From Pseudarthrobacter equi (GTDB lineage: Bacteria; Actinomycetota; Actinomycetes; Actinomycetales; Micrococcaceae): DNA of 64,000 bases. Where the stretch lies: contig NZ_LT629779.1 of the NCBI RefSeq assembly GCF_900105535.1, forward strand, positions 3,162,001-3,226,000, given 5' to 3'. Shown in pieces: positions 54,452 to 64,000 of this stretch. Position 1 is the stretch's first letter. The number at the start of each line of letters is the position of its first letter. The translations under genes and the position numbers were made by a program. Under the pieces are notes generated by a model that was not told where the DNA came from, ran no database searches, and worked only from the letters and a program-made list of their open reading frames with translations.

Positions 54452-55777
54452 GTGGTTCTTTTTTCATTGGTGGCTACACACGCCGACATCGATCTTGAGA
54501 CTGTTGCTCAGTTGAGCAACGGTTCCTCCGGGATTGCCGCTTCCGTGCTCTCCGGCTCGCCGGCAGTGTCCGGGGCCGTGGTCCTGGCTACGTGCAACAG
54601 GTACGAAATCTACGGCGAGGCTCCGAATACGGACGACGTCGAGGCCGCCCGCGCTGCCCTCGTGGCCCAGATCAGCGCCAAGAGCGGGCTCGCCGAACCA
54701 CTCGTGTCGCGCTCCTTCAGCACCCGGACCGGCCCCGAAGTGACCCGGCACCTCTTTGCCGTGAGCGCGGGACTGGATTCCGCCGTCGTGGGCGAACGCG
54801 AAATCGCTGGCCAGGTGCGGCGCGCCCTGATCACGGCCCAGCATGAAGGCACTGCCAGCTCAGGCCTGGTCCGGCTTTTCCAGGCCGCCTCCAAGACCGC
54901 CAAGGACGTGGGCGCCCAGACCGCGCTCGGCTCGCGGGGCCTGTCCATCGTGTCAGTAGCCCTGGACCTCGCCACAGACCTCTCCGAGAATCCTGACTGG
55001 TCCGCCAAAAAGGTTGTCGTTTTTGGAACCGGCGCGTACGCCGGCGCCACCATGGCGCTGCTGCGTGAACGCGGCTGCACCGATGTGTCGGTCTTCTCCT
55101 CGTCCGGCCGTGCCGAAGGGTTCGTCGCCACCCGGGGAGGCACCGCCCTAGACGCTGACTCGCTCCGCCCGGCCGTGGCCGCAGCGGACGTCATGATCGG
55201 CTGCAGCGGTTCCGATACCCGCGTTGAAGCCGACGAACTGGCGCAGGTCCGTGCCGGCTCCACCCAGCCGCTGATCGCCATTGACCTGGCCCTTACCCAC
55301 GACTTCGATCCCGCAGTGGGAGAACTCGATGGCGTGGAACTGCTGACGCTCGAATCCGTGCGCCTGGCGGCGCCGCAGGAGCAGGCCGAATCGCTGGCGC
55401 AGGCCAGTGGCATCGTCAAGGGCGCAGCCAAGGCGTTTGAACAGGAACGCGAAGCCCGGTCCGTGGACTCGGCCATCGTTGCCCTCCGCCGGCACACCAT
55501 GGACGTCCTGGACGCCGAAATGGAAAAGGTCCGCGCCCGGCACGGCTGCACTGCAGCGGCCGAGGAAGTGGAGTTTGCCCTGCGCCGGATGGTGAAGCAA
55601 CTGCTGCACGTACCCACAGTGCGCGCCCGCGAGCTCGCCGCGAACGGCCAGCAGGACGACTATGTGGCGGCCCTGGAAGCGCTTTACGGCATCACCGTGG
55701 AACAGCCGGGAACAGCAGCTCCCGCGGCCGGCCAGGCGGAATGCCCGGTGGACCACAAGGGCCTCGAAAGCGCCTGA
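54452..55777 (+). CDS. hemA: Glutamyl-tRNA reductase
   Basis: The 441-residue enzyme reduces glutamyl-tRNA to glutamate-1-semialdehyde, the committed step of haem synthesis. The start is GTG 54452 (family start [15 protein letters not shown]). The catalytic Cys48 is in [13 protein letters not shown]. Downstream are [33 protein letters not shown] and the NADPH-binding [17 protein letters not shown]. It lacks a Shine-Dalgarno, consistent with a leaderless message. It is the only haem gene here on the plus strand. Confidence 0.96.
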   Translation: MVLFSLVATHADIDLETVAQLSNGSSGIAASVLSGSPAVSGAVVLATCNRYEIYGEAPNTDDVEAARAALVAQISAKSGLAEPLVSRSFSTRTGPEVTRHLFAVSAGLDSAVVGEREIAGQVRRALITAQHEGTASSGLVRLFQAASKTAKDVGAQTALGSRGLSIVSVALDLATDLSENPDWSAKKVVVFGTGAYAGATMALLRERGCTDVSVFSSSGRAEGFVATRGGTALDADSLRPAVAAADVMIGCSGSDTRVEADELAQVRAGSTQPLIAIDLALTHDFDPAVGELDGVELLTLESVRLAAPQEQAESLAQASGIVKGAAKAFEQEREARSVDSAIVALRRHTMDVLDAEMEKVRARHGCTAAAEEVEFALRRMVKQLLHVPTVRARELAANGQQDDYVAALEALYGITVEQPGTAAPAAGQAECPVDHKGLESA

Positions 55778-55790
55778 CCCCCCCGTTCGT

Positions 55791-55927
55791 CACGCGCGCT
55801 CACCAGTGGCGGCAACAATCCCAACGCGCGCTCACTAGTGGTGCACAAAACGCCAACGCCCGCTCACTTTCCTCAAGGGAGTGAGCGGGCGTTGCTTGTT
55901 AAGCCGCCGGAAGTGAGCGGGCGTTGG
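55791..55927. repeat. Cluster of five CGCGCTCACT/AGTGAGCGGGCG-type repeats
   Basis: Three units in one orientation lie at 55791-55809 (CACGCGCGCTCACCAGTGG), 55822-55841 (CAACGCGCGCTCACTAGTGG) and 55854-55872 (CAACGCCCGCTCACTTTCC). Two inverted units lie at 55877-55894 (GGGAGTGAGCGGGCGTTG) and 55907-55927. They fill the gap between convergent hemA and moeZ. Confidence 0.75.
55854..55894. terminator. Hairpin formed by repeat units 3 and 4
   Basis: CAACGCCCGCTCACT pairs exactly with AGTGAGCGGGCGTTG around an 11-base loop. It can act as a bidirectional transcription stop between hemA and moeZ. On the plus strand GCTTGTT follows, a weak T-rich tail. Confidence 0.55.
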
Positions 55928-55935
55928 TGGTTGGG

Positions 55936-57135
55936 TCAGTAGACGGGCTTTTGCGGCTCAACCTCACGCACCCAGGAGAGAATGCCGCCGTCGAGGTGGC
56001 TCACGCGCCGGTAGCCTGCCTTCTGCGCCGCGGCCAGGACGTTCGCCGAGCGGGTCCCCGCCTTGCACAGGAACACGATGTCCCGGTCCTGGGCAATCTC
56101 CCCCCAGGCATCCCCCGCCAGGATCCTCCCCTGCGGAATGAGCACGGCGCCCTCGATCCGGACGATCTCGAATTCACCCGGCTCGCGGACGTCCACCAGG
56201 TCGAAGTCCTTCAGGCCGGCCTTCCGTGAGGCCAGCATGGTGGCGAGCTGCGCGGCGGTGACGGTGTGTTCGGTGTCTGCCGGCGCCTGGGGCTCGATGC
56301 CGCAGAACGCCTCGTAGTCGGTCAGTTCGGTGACGGGAGCGGCCGCCGGGTCCTTGGACACGCGGATCTCACGCCAGCTGCCTCCCAGGGCGTCGTACAG
56401 CGCCACCCGCCCCAGCAGGGAGCGCCCGACGCCGGTAATGAGCTTCACTGCCTCAGTCACCATCAGTGACCCCACTGCCGCGCACAGCATGCCGAAGACG
56501 CCGCCCTCGCCGCAGGAAGGAACAGAGCCGGCCGGTGGCGCCTCAGGGTAGAGGTCGCGGTAGGTGGGCCCATGCTTTTCCCAGAAGACGCTCACTTGGC
56601 CGTCGAACCGGAAGATTGAGCCCCAGACATAAGGCTTTCCCAGGATCGCGGCAGCATCATTGACGAGGTAGCGCGTGGCGAAATTGTCTGCACCGTCGAG
56701 GATGAGGTCGTAATCGGCAAACAGCTCCAGCGCGTTGGATGCGTCGAGCCGGACCTGGTGCAACCGGACGTCCACGAGTGGATTCAGGGCGGCGATTGCG
56801 TCGCGCGCCGATTCGATCTTCGGCCGTCCGACATCTGCCACACCGTGGATGACCTGGCGCTGAAGGTTGCTCAGGTCCACGGCGTCGTCGTCGATGATCC
56901 CCAGGGTTCCAACTCCCGCGGCTGCGAGGTAGAGCAAGGCGGGCGAGCCCAGTCCGCCGGCGCCGATAACCAGTACTTTCGCGTTCTTGAGCCGCCGCTG
57001 CCCTGCCGAGCCGATTTCCGGAATGATGAGGTGCCGGGAATACCGTTCCACCTCTTCGGAGGTGAGTTCCGGGGCGGGTTCCACCAAAGGATCAAGGGAA
57101 ACTGCTGAAACATTTGCAGTGAACGGCGAAGGCAT
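55936..57135 (-). CDS. moeZ: MoeB-like adenylyltransferase fused to rhodanese domain (MoeZ)
   Basis: The 399-residue E1-like enzyme has its nucleotide site in KVLVIGAGGLGSPALLYLAA, then GIIDDDAVDLSNLQRQVIHG and ILDGADNFATRYLVNDAA. The putative thioester cysteine is in GSVPSCGEGGVFGML. The rhodanese domain (about 290-399) has active-site Cys in FLCKAGTRSANVL. It activates the C-terminal glycine of sulfur carriers (MoaD, CysO or ThiS type) by adenylylation and sulfuration. No ThiF is encoded with thiS in this window, so MoeZ could serve that role too. Confidence 0.95.
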   Translation of the reverse strand: MPSPFTANVSAVSLDPLVEPAPELTSEEVERYSRHLIIPEIGSAGQRRLKNAKVLVIGAGGLGSPALLYLAAAGVGTLGIIDDDAVDLSNLQRQVIHGVADVGRPKIESARDAIAALNPLVDVRLHQVRLDASNALELFADYDLILDGADNFATRYLVNDAAAILGKPYVWGSIFRFDGQVSVFWEKHGPTYRDLYPEAPPAGSVPSCGEGGVFGMLCAAVGSLMVTEAVKLITGVGRSLLGRVALYDALGGSWREIRVSKDPAAAPVTELTDYEAFCGIEPQAPADTEHTVTAAQLATMLASRKAGLKDFDLVDVREPGEFEIVRIEGAVLIPQGRILAGDAWGEIAQDRDIVFLCKAGTRSANVLAAAQKAGYRRVSHLDGGILSWVREVEPQKPVY

Positions 57136-57220
57136 ACTTCAATGTATGCCCCGGGGTACCGCCGGGTCATATTACCCCGCAGTAAAGTAGGGGGTAACTG
57201 CAATGGAAAGAAGGACAACT

Positions 57221-57886
57221 GTGGTCCATGAAGCACGGGCTGACCGCCCGCCGGCGGCCGAACCGCAAAGTTCACCGCGACCCGCGGGCCAACGGTCGGC
57301 CCGGCTCCCCCGTGATGAACGGCGGGCACAGCTTCTTTCCGCAGCGCAGGAAGTCTTTGTGGCGAACGGTTACCACGGGGCCGCCATGGATGAGATCGCC
57401 GAGACGGCGCATGTGAGCAAGCCGGTCCTGTACCAGCACTTCCCGTCCAAACGCGAGCTGTACTTTGCCCTCCTGGACAGCCACCTTGCGTCCCTGACCG
57501 ACCTGATGCTGGGGGCGCTGAACTCCACCACAGACAATAAGGAACGCGTCCAGGCTGTCATGCGGGCGTACTTCCGGTTCATCGCCAGCGACGACCAGGC
57601 CCACCGCCTGGTCTTCGAGTCCGACCTCGTCAACGATCCCGACGTCAGTTCGCGCCTCGAAACTTTCAACCGGACCTTTGCCGATGCCATTGCGCGGGTG
57701 ATCGCCGGGGACACCAAGCTGCCCCACCTCGAAGCGGAACTGCTGGGCCGCGGCCTGGCGGGGATGGCGCAGGTCAGCGCCCGGTACTGGCTGGAAACGG
57801 ACGGCAACCTGGACCTCGATGTGGCCAGCGACCTCATCTACCGTTTAGCTTGGCGCGGAATCTCTCGCTTCCCCAAAGAGTCCTAG
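57221..57886 (+). CDS. TetR-family transcriptional regulator
   Basis: The 221-residue regulator from GTG 57221, which has AGAAGGA seven bases upstream, is preferred over ATG 57203 (six residues longer, no good ribosome site). The N-terminal helix-turn-helix (about 30-75) is AAMDEIAETAHVSKPVLYQH followed by FPSKRELYFALL. The C-terminal ligand domain is all-helical. Its targets are unknown; the DUF3107 and small membrane protein genes follow on the same strand. Confidence 0.9.
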   Translation: MVHEARADRPPAAEPQSSPRPAGQRSARLPRDERRAQLLSAAQEVFVANGYHGAAMDEIAETAHVSKPVLYQHFPSKRELYFALLDSHLASLTDLMLGALNSTTDNKERVQAVMRAYFRFIASDDQAHRLVFESDLVNDPDVSSRLETFNRTFADAIARVIAGDTKLPHLEAELLGRGLAGMAQVSARYWLETDGNLDLDVASDLIYRLAWRGISRFPKES

Positions 57887-57934
57887 ACTACAAATAGACC
57901 ATCATCAAAGAACCTGACCGGCTGGGAGGCCCCT

Positions 57935-58159
57935 GTGGAAATTAAGATCGGCGTGCAGAACGTTGGCCGCGAGATCGTCCTGGAATCAAACCAGGATGCG
58001 GAGACCGTGGCCAATGTTGTGGGAGAAGCCATCAAGGGCGGCAGCGAACTGCGCCTCACCGATGACAAGGGGCGCCTGATCATTGTTCCCGGCAACGCGC
58101 TGGGCTACGTGGAAATCGGCGCGGAAGAAGTCCGGCGCGTAGGATTCGGCCAGTTCTAG
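57935..58159 (+). CDS. DUF3107 family small protein
   Basis: The 74-residue product starts at GTG 57935: it begins MEIKIGVQNVGREIVLES and ends VEIGAEEVRRVGFGQF, both family signatures. This small actinobacterial alpha/beta protein has no established role. GGGAGG lies nine bases before the start. It follows the TetR gene by 48 bases, as in many actinobacteria. Confidence 0.9.
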   Translation: MEIKIGVQNVGREIVLESNQDAETVANVVGEAIKGGSELRLTDDKGRLIIVPGNALGYVEIGAEEVRRVGFGQF

Positions 58160-58196
58160 CACCGGCCGGAACTGCCCTGCTTCCCGGAGGAGACCC

Positions 58197-58499
58197 ATGC
58201 TTTCCCTGATCATTGTTGTGCTGGCCACCGTTGCGGCCGGCTTCATTGTCTGGGCCAATGACAAGCGTCATGCCAAGTATGGCGCAGGCCTTCCGGCCGG
58301 CGTGGCCGTCGGGGTGGCTGCACTGAGCTGGATCATCCTGATGGCGGCGGGATTCGGTTACCTTCCCGGATTGACGTGGCTTCCCTGGGTGTTGCCCATA
58401 GTGCTGGGCGCGGCGGCATCCGTCGGGGCAGTGCTTGTCCTGAGCCGCACCCGGGCAAGGAACGATACCCATCGGCTGACCGCCATCCTGAGGCGCTAG
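58197..58499 (+). CDS. Small three-helix membrane protein, unknown function
   Basis: The 100-residue protein has hydrophobic segments at about 2-20 (LSLIIVVLATVAAGFIVWA), 32-52 and 60-84, separated by short basic loops, and a basic C-terminus (LSRTRARNDTHRLTAILRR). GGAGG precedes ATG. I recognise no family beyond a generic small actinobacterial membrane protein. Confidence 0.75.
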   Translation: MLSLIIVVLATVAAGFIVWANDKRHAKYGAGLPAGVAVGVAALSWIILMAAGFGYLPGLTWLPWVLPIVLGAAASVGAVLVLSRTRARNDTHRLTAILRR

Positions 58500-58507
58500 T
58501 CACCGTT

Positions 58508-58553
58508 AAACGGCTGTGGCCACCACCTTCAACGGTGGCGGCCACAGTCGTTT
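58508..58553. terminator. Bidirectional hairpin terminator
   Basis: A 20-bp stem with two G-U wobbles (58508-58527 with 58534-58553, loop TTCAAC) begins with AAACG and ends with CGTTT. It lies between the small membrane protein gene and the convergent thiG gene. Confidence 0.75.
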
Positions 58554-58599
58554 AAGCGGTGCAATCCCCTAGGCGGTACATCCCCTGAAGCATCACTGG

Positions 58600-59667
<1,068 letters not shown>

Positions 59668-59671
<4 letters not shown>

Positions 59672-61059
59672 GCTGTCTCCTTGATGTTGAATCTGGGGGC
59701 CGGGATCCGGCCGGAAAAGCGGTCAGGACTGATCGGCTGCCACCGGGGGTCGGCCTTCCCATCCATCAGGTCGCGGCAGATGGCTGCCGCGGCCGGGGTG
59801 AGGAGGACGCCGTGGCGGAAGAATCCTGTGGCAACGATGAGTCCGGGGACATGCGCTGCACTGCCGTCTCCCCCGTCCACGGGCACCCTGCCCAGCAGCG
59901 GGGCATTGTCCGGGGTAGCCGGGCGGGCCCGGGCCGTGCATTCGAGCAGTTCCAGCTCTGCGACCGCAGGCACCAGCACCTGGGCGTCGCGAAGCAGCTG
60001 GTACACGCCGCCAGCGGACACTGCGCTGGCCGGTCCTGCACCGGCGGGCACTGCACTGGATCCGGCACTCGCCGGCATGGCTCCGAACGCAGTGCCCGCC
60101 CCAACCAGGCCGTCCTCCCGCTGGGTGGCGCCGATGACCACGGTTCCGTCCTCGCGTGGAACCAAGTAGACGGGCACACCGCGCACCAGCCCGCGGACGG
60201 TGGACGTCAGCAAGGGCTGCAGGTGCGGGGGGACGGACAGCCGCAGGATGTCGCCGTGCACAGGGCGCAAAGGTAACCGGAGTCCCCTCGGCAGGTTCTC
60301 CAGGGAGCCCGCCGCCATGCCGTTGGCCACCACCGTTTCGCCGGCGAGCACCAGTCCGCCTCCGGCCAGCCGGACACCAGCCACCGCGCCGTCCGCCCAC
60401 TCCAGTCCCACTGCCCTGTCCGCCACGGCAAATCCGTCCAGAGCGCCGGCAACCGCAGTGTCTGCAACCGCAGTGCCGGCAACGCCGCTGCCGGCCGGCA
60501 GGTGGTTGGCCAGGGCTGCCCGGAAGCACTCCACGAGTCGCCGGGGATCCACCTGGTGGTCTGCCGGGGTATCGAGTGCGCACGCAATGGCGGGGCTGAG
60601 CAGCGGTTCCCGGCGCCGGGCCTCACGGACCGTCAGTGGTTCCACGGCGAGTCCATTGGCCTGCTGCACGCCGCGCAGGTCCATCAGTGCCTGCCGGTCG
60701 GCGGCGTCGGCGCCAATGGTGAGCGTGGGCGTCGCCAGGAATCCGGAACCGCGGCCTGACACGCGGCTAAGGTCCGCCGCGAACTGCGGCCAGCGCTCCG
60801 ATGCATCCAGCATGAGGCCCAGGAGCTCTTCCTCTTGGTAATGCAGCTCGCTGACGGGGGCCAGCATGCCTGCCGCCGCCCAACTGGCTCCGGATCCCGG
60901 TGCATCGTCGATCAGCACCACGGACCGGCCAGAGCGCCTGGCTTCCCAGGCGATGCCATGGCCTATGACGCCCCCGCCGATCACTGCTACGTCGGCGGCT
61001 ATTGCCGGGACAGCGGCTGGCTCTGCGATGCTGTCCGGAGGGCTTTCGGGGATGCCCAT
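59668..61059 (-). CDS. thiO: Glycine oxidase ThiO
   Basis: The 463-residue DAO-family FAD enzyme supplies dehydroglycine for thiazole synthesis. The FAD motif is VAVIGGGVIGHGIAWEARRS (about residues 25-44), with APGSGASWAAAGMLAPVSEL and the C-terminal IVATGFFRHGVLLTPAAA. A low-complexity insert of Ala/Val/Gly repeats (GVAGTAVADTAVAGALDG and a further GAGPASAVSAG) makes it about 90 residues longer than typical ThiO. AAGGAG precedes ATG, immediately after the TPP riboswitch. Confidence 0.9.
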
Positions 61060-61066
61060 GGTGTCT

Positions 61067-61163
61067 CCTTCCCTACGCCGGCATTAACCGGATCAGGTCA
61101 AGCGGTCGGCTCTGACGCCCTCTCAGCCCGGCGCTTTGTGACAGCTGCCGCGGGCTCCCGCAG
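61067..61163 (-). promoter_or_regulatory. TPP riboswitch (THI element) controlling thiO-thiS-thiG
   Basis: On the minus strand the conserved thi-box parts are in order: GCGGGAGCCCG at the 5' side, GGGCTGAGAGGGCG, then CTTGACCTGATCCGGTTAAT and GCCGGCGTAGGGAAGG. The 3' end runs into the thiO Shine-Dalgarno (AAGGAG), so TPP binding probably blocks ribosome access. A TACACT -10-like hexamer lies just upstream, around 61174-61179. Confidence 0.95.
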
Positions 61164-61198
61164 TACGAGGCAAGTGTAGAGGAACTAGGCTTGCAGCC

Positions 61199-61921
61199 AT
61201 GAATGTGTCCCACTCCCCTGCCCCTGCCGCAGCACCCGGCACCGATGCCTTCACCACCGCGGCGGGTAACGGCGCACTGAAATCCGCACGCCTCTACCTC
61301 TGCACGGATGCGCGCCGCGGACGGGGCGACTTCGCCGGGTTCGTGGACGCCGCGTTCGAAGGCGGCGTGGACATCATCCAGCTGCGGGACAAGTCCATCG
61401 AGGCGGCCGAGGAGCTGGACCTGCTGGCGGTCCTCAAGGAATCAGCCCAGCGGCACGGGCGGCTGTGGGCCGTCAACGACCGCGCGGACATTGCGGTCCT
61501 GTCCGGTGCCCCCGTTTTCCACGTGGGCCAGAAGGACCTGCCGGTACCGGCCGCAAGGACGCTGCTCAACGGCAACGCGGCCATCGGCCTGTCAAGCCAC
61601 ACGCCGGAGCAGGTGGACGCCGCGCTGGCCGACGCCGCAGGACCTGCCGGCCTCGACTACTTCTGCGTGGGCCCGCTCTGGGCCACCCCCACCAAACCCG
61701 GCCGGGCCGCCGTCGGCCTGGAACTGGTGAAGTATGCGGCCGCGAAGGCGCCCAGTGACGTGCCGTGGTTCGCGATCGGCGGGATCGACCACTCCAACGT
61801 GGACCAGGTGGTCGCGGCCGGAGCGTCAAGGATCGTGGTGGTCCGCGCCATCACCGACGCTGCCGATCCCGCTGCTGCCGCTGCCTCGCTTCGTTCTGCA
61901 CTGGACTCCGCGGCTTCCTGA
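61199..61921 (+). CDS. thiE: Thiamine-phosphate synthase ThiE
   Basis: The 240-residue TIM-barrel enzyme couples HMP-PP and thiazole phosphate. Landmarks are [60 protein letters not shown] and [20 protein letters not shown], with [11 protein letters not shown]. It is divergent from the riboswitch-controlled thiO operon. TAGGCT ends eight bases before ATG, so thiE may be leaderless and not riboswitch-controlled. Confidence 0.95.
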   Translation: MNVSHSPAPAAAPGTDAFTTAAGNGALKSARLYLCTDARRGRGDFAGFVDAAFEGGVDIIQLRDKSIEAAEELDLLAVLKESAQRHGRLWAVNDRADIAVLSGAPVFHVGQKDLPVPAARTLLNGNAAIGLSSHTPEQVDAALADAAGPAGLDYFCVGPLWATPTKPGRAAVGLELVKYAAAKAPSDVPWFAIGGIDHSNVDQVVAAGASRIVVVRAITDAADPAAAAASLRSALDSAAS

Positions 61922-61930
61922 AGCCGCGGA
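61907..61930 (+). terminator. Hairpin overlapping the thiE stop codon
   Basis: TCCGCGGCTT and AAGCCGCGGA form ten perfect pairs with a CCTG loop. The TGA stop of thiE (61919-61921) lies in the loop and second arm. No T-run follows, so it may stabilise or only weakly terminate. Confidence 0.45.
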
Positions 61931-62040
61931 CGTCCCACAACCCGGTTTCCCGAACGCACCGCGGTCCGCGGCAACCCGTCACGACCGCGCCCGCATCGAT
62001 TCCCTGCGAAATCGCATGACTTGGGGTTAGGCTGATTTTC

Positions 62041-63579
62041 GTGTCACATCATCGGCTGGCTCCCAACGTCCATGAGCGCACCAATGCCCTGGAAGAGGCC
62101 CTGGCCGCGCTGCGGACGGAGCTGGAACTTCCGGGCCCCTACCCCGGTGACGCGGTCAAGGACGCCGAGGCCGCGGTGGCCGCGCTGCGCCTGCCGGACT
62201 ACGACCTGACCGCGGTGGAGTTCGTCACCATCGATCCGGCGTCGTCCACGGACCTGGACCAGGCCCTCTTCATCGAAACGGACGACGACGGCGGGTACCA
62301 CGTCCTGTACGCCATCGCCGATGTCCCCGCGTTCGTTGCGCCCGGCGGACCCCTGGATGCCGAAACCCGGCGCCGGGGCCAGACGTTCTACGCCCCGGAC
62401 GGGCGTATTCCCCTGCACCCTGAAGTCATCAGCGAGGGCGCCGGGAGCCTCCTGCCGGACCAGGACTGCTCGGCCTTCGTCTGGGATTTCCGGCTCGACG
62501 GCAACGCCGAGGTCACGACCGTCGGTGTCCGCCGGGCACGCGTTCGAAGCCGCGCGAAACTCAGCTACAAGGGTGCCCAGGCTGACCTGGACGCCGGTAC
62601 TGCCTCTCCCCTGCTGGGCCTGCTGAAGGAAGTTGGGCTCAAGCGTGTCCGCCTTGAACGCGCCCGCAACGGCGCAAGCCTGAACATGCCGGACCAGGAG
62701 ATCGTCCAGCTGCCCGATGGCGGCTACCGCATTGCTGCTGCTCCCCAGCTGCCGGTGGAGGACTGGAACGCCCAGATTTCCCTGATGACGGGGATGGCCG
62801 CCGCCAAGATCATGCTCGATGCCAAGGTGGGGATCCTGCGCACCATGCCGCCACCGGATGAGCGTTCCCTGCACCATTTCCGGCTGCAGACGGAAGTGCT
62901 GGGCAAGCCCTGGGACGGCGAGGTGGGATACGGGGAATACCTGCGGACCCTTGACCCAACGGACCCCCGGCAGCTGGCCATCATGCACTCGGCCGGCATG
63001 CTCTTCCGCGGCGCCGGTTACACCGCCTTTGATGGCAACGTTCCGGAGGCCGCGGTCCAGGCAGCCATCGGCGATGCGTATGCCCACACCACAGCGCCGC
63101 TGCGCCGCCTGGTGGACCGCTTTGTGCTGGTGACCTGCGAGGCGTTGAGCAACGGAGGTACTGTCCCCGGCTGGGTGCGGGATGCGCTGCCGACCCTCCC
63201 TGAGATCATGGCAGGCTCGGACCAGTTGGCATCCCGGATGGAGCGCATGGCCCTCGACACGGTGGAGGCCGCCCTACTGGTCAACCACATCGGCCAGGAG
63301 TTCGACGCGATCGTGATTTCGGGGTCGAAGCCGCAGAAAGAGAACGGCAACGGTAACAACGGCAACGGAAAGAACGGCAACGGGAACGGCAACACCGGCA
63401 CCGGCAACGGCAAGAACGGGAACGGGAACGGGAACGGTTCCTCCGGGATCATCCAGATTGCCGACCCTGCCGTGACGGCCCGCTGCGCCGGTGAGCTGGA
63501 GTCCGGCACCAAGGTCCGGGTTCGCCTGGTGTCGTCGGATATCGCTGCCAGGGAAGTGCACTTCGAACTGGTCCAGTGA
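62041..63579 (+). CDS. RNB-domain ribonuclease (RNase II/R-like)
   Basis: The 512-residue exoribonuclease starts at GTG 62041. The catalytic RNB site is [19 protein letters not shown], with the aspartates that bind Mg. Downstream are [43 protein letters not shown] and [14 protein letters not shown]. It lacks N-terminal cold-shock domains. Between the catalytic part and the C-terminal S1-like strands ([20 protein letters not shown]) is an Asn-Gly repeat tract. This short form is typical of actinobacterial RNB proteins, apart from the tract. Confidence 0.92.
   Translation: MSHHRLAPNVHERTNALEEALAALRTELELPGPYPGDAVKDAEAAVAALRLPDYDLTAVEFVTIDPASSTDLDQALFIETDDDGGYHVLYAIADVPAFVAPGGPLDAETRRRGQTFYAPDGRIPLHPEVISEGAGSLLPDQDCSAFVWDFRLDGNAEVTTVGVRRARVRSRAKLSYKGAQADLDAGTASPLLGLLKEVGLKRVRLERARNGASLNMPDQEIVQLPDGGYRIAAAPQLPVEDWNAQISLMTGMAAAKIMLDAKVGILRTMPPPDERSLHHFRLQTEVLGKPWDGEVGYGEYLRTLDPTDPRQLAIMHSAGMLFRGAGYTAFDGNVPEAAVQAAIGDAYAHTTAPLRRLVDRFVLVTCEALSNGGTVPGWVRDALPTLPEIMAGSDQLASRMERMALDTVEAALLVNHIGQEFDAIVISGSKPQKENGNGNNGNGKNGNGNGNTGTGNGKNGNGNGNGSSGIIQIADPAVTARCAGELESGTKVRVRLVSSDIAAREVHFELVQ
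63340..63440 (+). repeat. Asn-Gly coding repeat in the RNB ribonuclease gene
   Basis: About 100 bases consist mostly of AACGGN and AACGGGAACGGC-type hexamers, encoding roughly 33 residues of alternating Asn and Gly with a few Lys, Thr and Ser. Reading frame is kept throughout. Confidence 0.9.
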
Positions 63580-63879
63580 GCCTGATGCCATCCGGTCCCG
63601 GCTTCCACACGGCGCGGAATCAGGGATTCCGGGCTGATGCGGCTAGACTGAAGAGGTAGAAATGGATGCCCGGTCGTTGATTTCCTTGAACTGAAACCAA
63701 CAAGCCCGCCCCTACGCGATCTTGAGATTTGCCCGCTGGTCGCCAGTGCCAGCGTTAGATAGCCCGCGATCGGCTTCCACTGGAATTGCTTGCGCGCTTC
63801 GTTCGTGCTCCGGATCGGCCCCATCGGCCTGCCTGTTGAGCACGCTGCGCGATTGCCCAAATGAATAAGGAAACTCCCC
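63580..63879 (+). promoter_or_regulatory. Long leader region of the DEAD-box helicase gene
   Basis: These 300 bases contain a TAGACT -10-like hexamer (63644-63649) and a possible 10-codon reading frame at 63662-63694 (MDARSLISLN) preceded by GAGG. About 185 bases follow with several small inverted repeats, e.g. CGCTGG/CCAGCG near 63741-63761. If the promoter call is right, the leader is about 225 bases. A second mini-frame, ATG 63861 to TGA 63887, overlaps the helicase GTG. Confidence 0.4.
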
Positions 63880-64000
63880 GTGAGTGAATTGCATACCCAC
63901 CAGCTTCTGTCCGATGAGTCCGGCACCGAGACCATCGAGCCGGAAGAAACCATCATTTCGGACGAAAAGCCGCATGAAATTGCGGAGAAGTCCTTTGCGG
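63880..64000 (+). CDS. DEAD-box RNA helicase, N-terminal part only
   Basis: The frame starts at GTG 63880 after ATAAGGAAA and runs off the right edge. Forty residues are visible (SELHTHQLLSDESGTETIEP and ISDEKPHEIAEKSFA). The acidic N-terminus followed by EKSFA, just ahead of the expected Q-motif region, matches the start of Arthrobacter-type DEAD-box helicases (recalled similarity). No helicase motif falls inside the window, so this is a moderate call. Confidence 0.6.
   Translation, partial: MSELHTHQLLSDESGTETIEPEETIISDEKPHEIAEKSFA

Noticed and set aside
55791..55927. CRISPR array
   Set aside because: Units are short, in both orientations and unevenly spaced, and there are no cas genes in the window.

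Overview
The window looks like a stretch of core chromosome from a high-GC actinobacterium of the Micrococcaceae, close to Arthrobacter or Pseudarthrobacter. The family-level evidence is direct: adjacent AdnA/AdnB helicase-nucleases, a UvrD2-type helicase with a tetracysteine linker and HRDC domain, a UPF0182 membrane protein, a DUF3107 protein, a MoeB-rhodanese fusion (MoeZ type), a SigK/RskA-like pair, and the coproporphyrin-dependent haem pathway (CgoX, CpfC, ChdC). GTG and TTG starts are common, and 4-base ATGA/GTGA overlaps are frequent. The genus assignment is inference. I saw no insertion sequence, integrase, prophage or CRISPR array.

Layout. 1-2 kb: end of a peptide ABC transporter operon on the minus strand. 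2-6 kb: minus-strand set of a cysteine-rich regulator, a cysteine desulfurase and mnmA, divergent from a DoxX-like gene. 6-10 kb: lipoprotein, J-domain protein, trmL, sigma/anti-sigma pair. 10-12.5 kb: etfB-etfA-PIG-L deacetylase. 12.8-17.8 kb: envelope-stress-like block, with a HtrA-type protease divergent from a TPM-domain protein and pspA. 17.8-20.2 kb: photolyase and a cytochrome b protein. 20.3-20.7 kb: two identical initiator tRNA genes. 20.8-25.2 kb: UPF0182 protein and a PDZ/Lon-type protease. 25.3-40.3 kb: a zincin-like hydrolase, a SprT/YgjP-like peptidase, and mostly DNA or nucleotide maintenance genes (uvrD2, nudC, adnB, adnA, an alkyltransferase-like gene, a DnaQ-like exonuclease), plus an APH-like kinase. 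40.6-43 kb: an amino-acid ABC transporter.

43-56 kb carries nearly the whole haem pathway. hemA is on the plus strand, divergent from hemE-cgoX. Further along the minus strand come hemQ-hemH-hemC-hemD-hemB, an LLM flavin oxidoreductase and hemL. A Pro/Ala-rich secreted protein gene sits between cgoX and hemQ, and a perfect inverted repeat lies just ahead of hemQ. 56-58.5 kb: moeZ, a TetR regulator, a DUF3107 protein and a small membrane protein. 58.6-62 kb: thiO-thiS-thiG on the minus strand behind a TPP riboswitch, divergent from thiE. 62-64 kb: an RNB-domain ribonuclease with an Asn-Gly repeat tract, then a long leader and the start of a DEAD-box RNA helicase.

Most of the window is conserved housekeeping DNA. 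The points most worth a second look are the J-domain protein with a NERD-like C-terminal half, the inverted repeat ahead of hemQ, the five-copy repeat cluster between hemA and moeZ, the cysteine-rich regulator with its palindromic target-like site, the Asn-Gly tract in the ribonuclease, and the Cys-to-Ser change at the AdnA iron-sulfur position.
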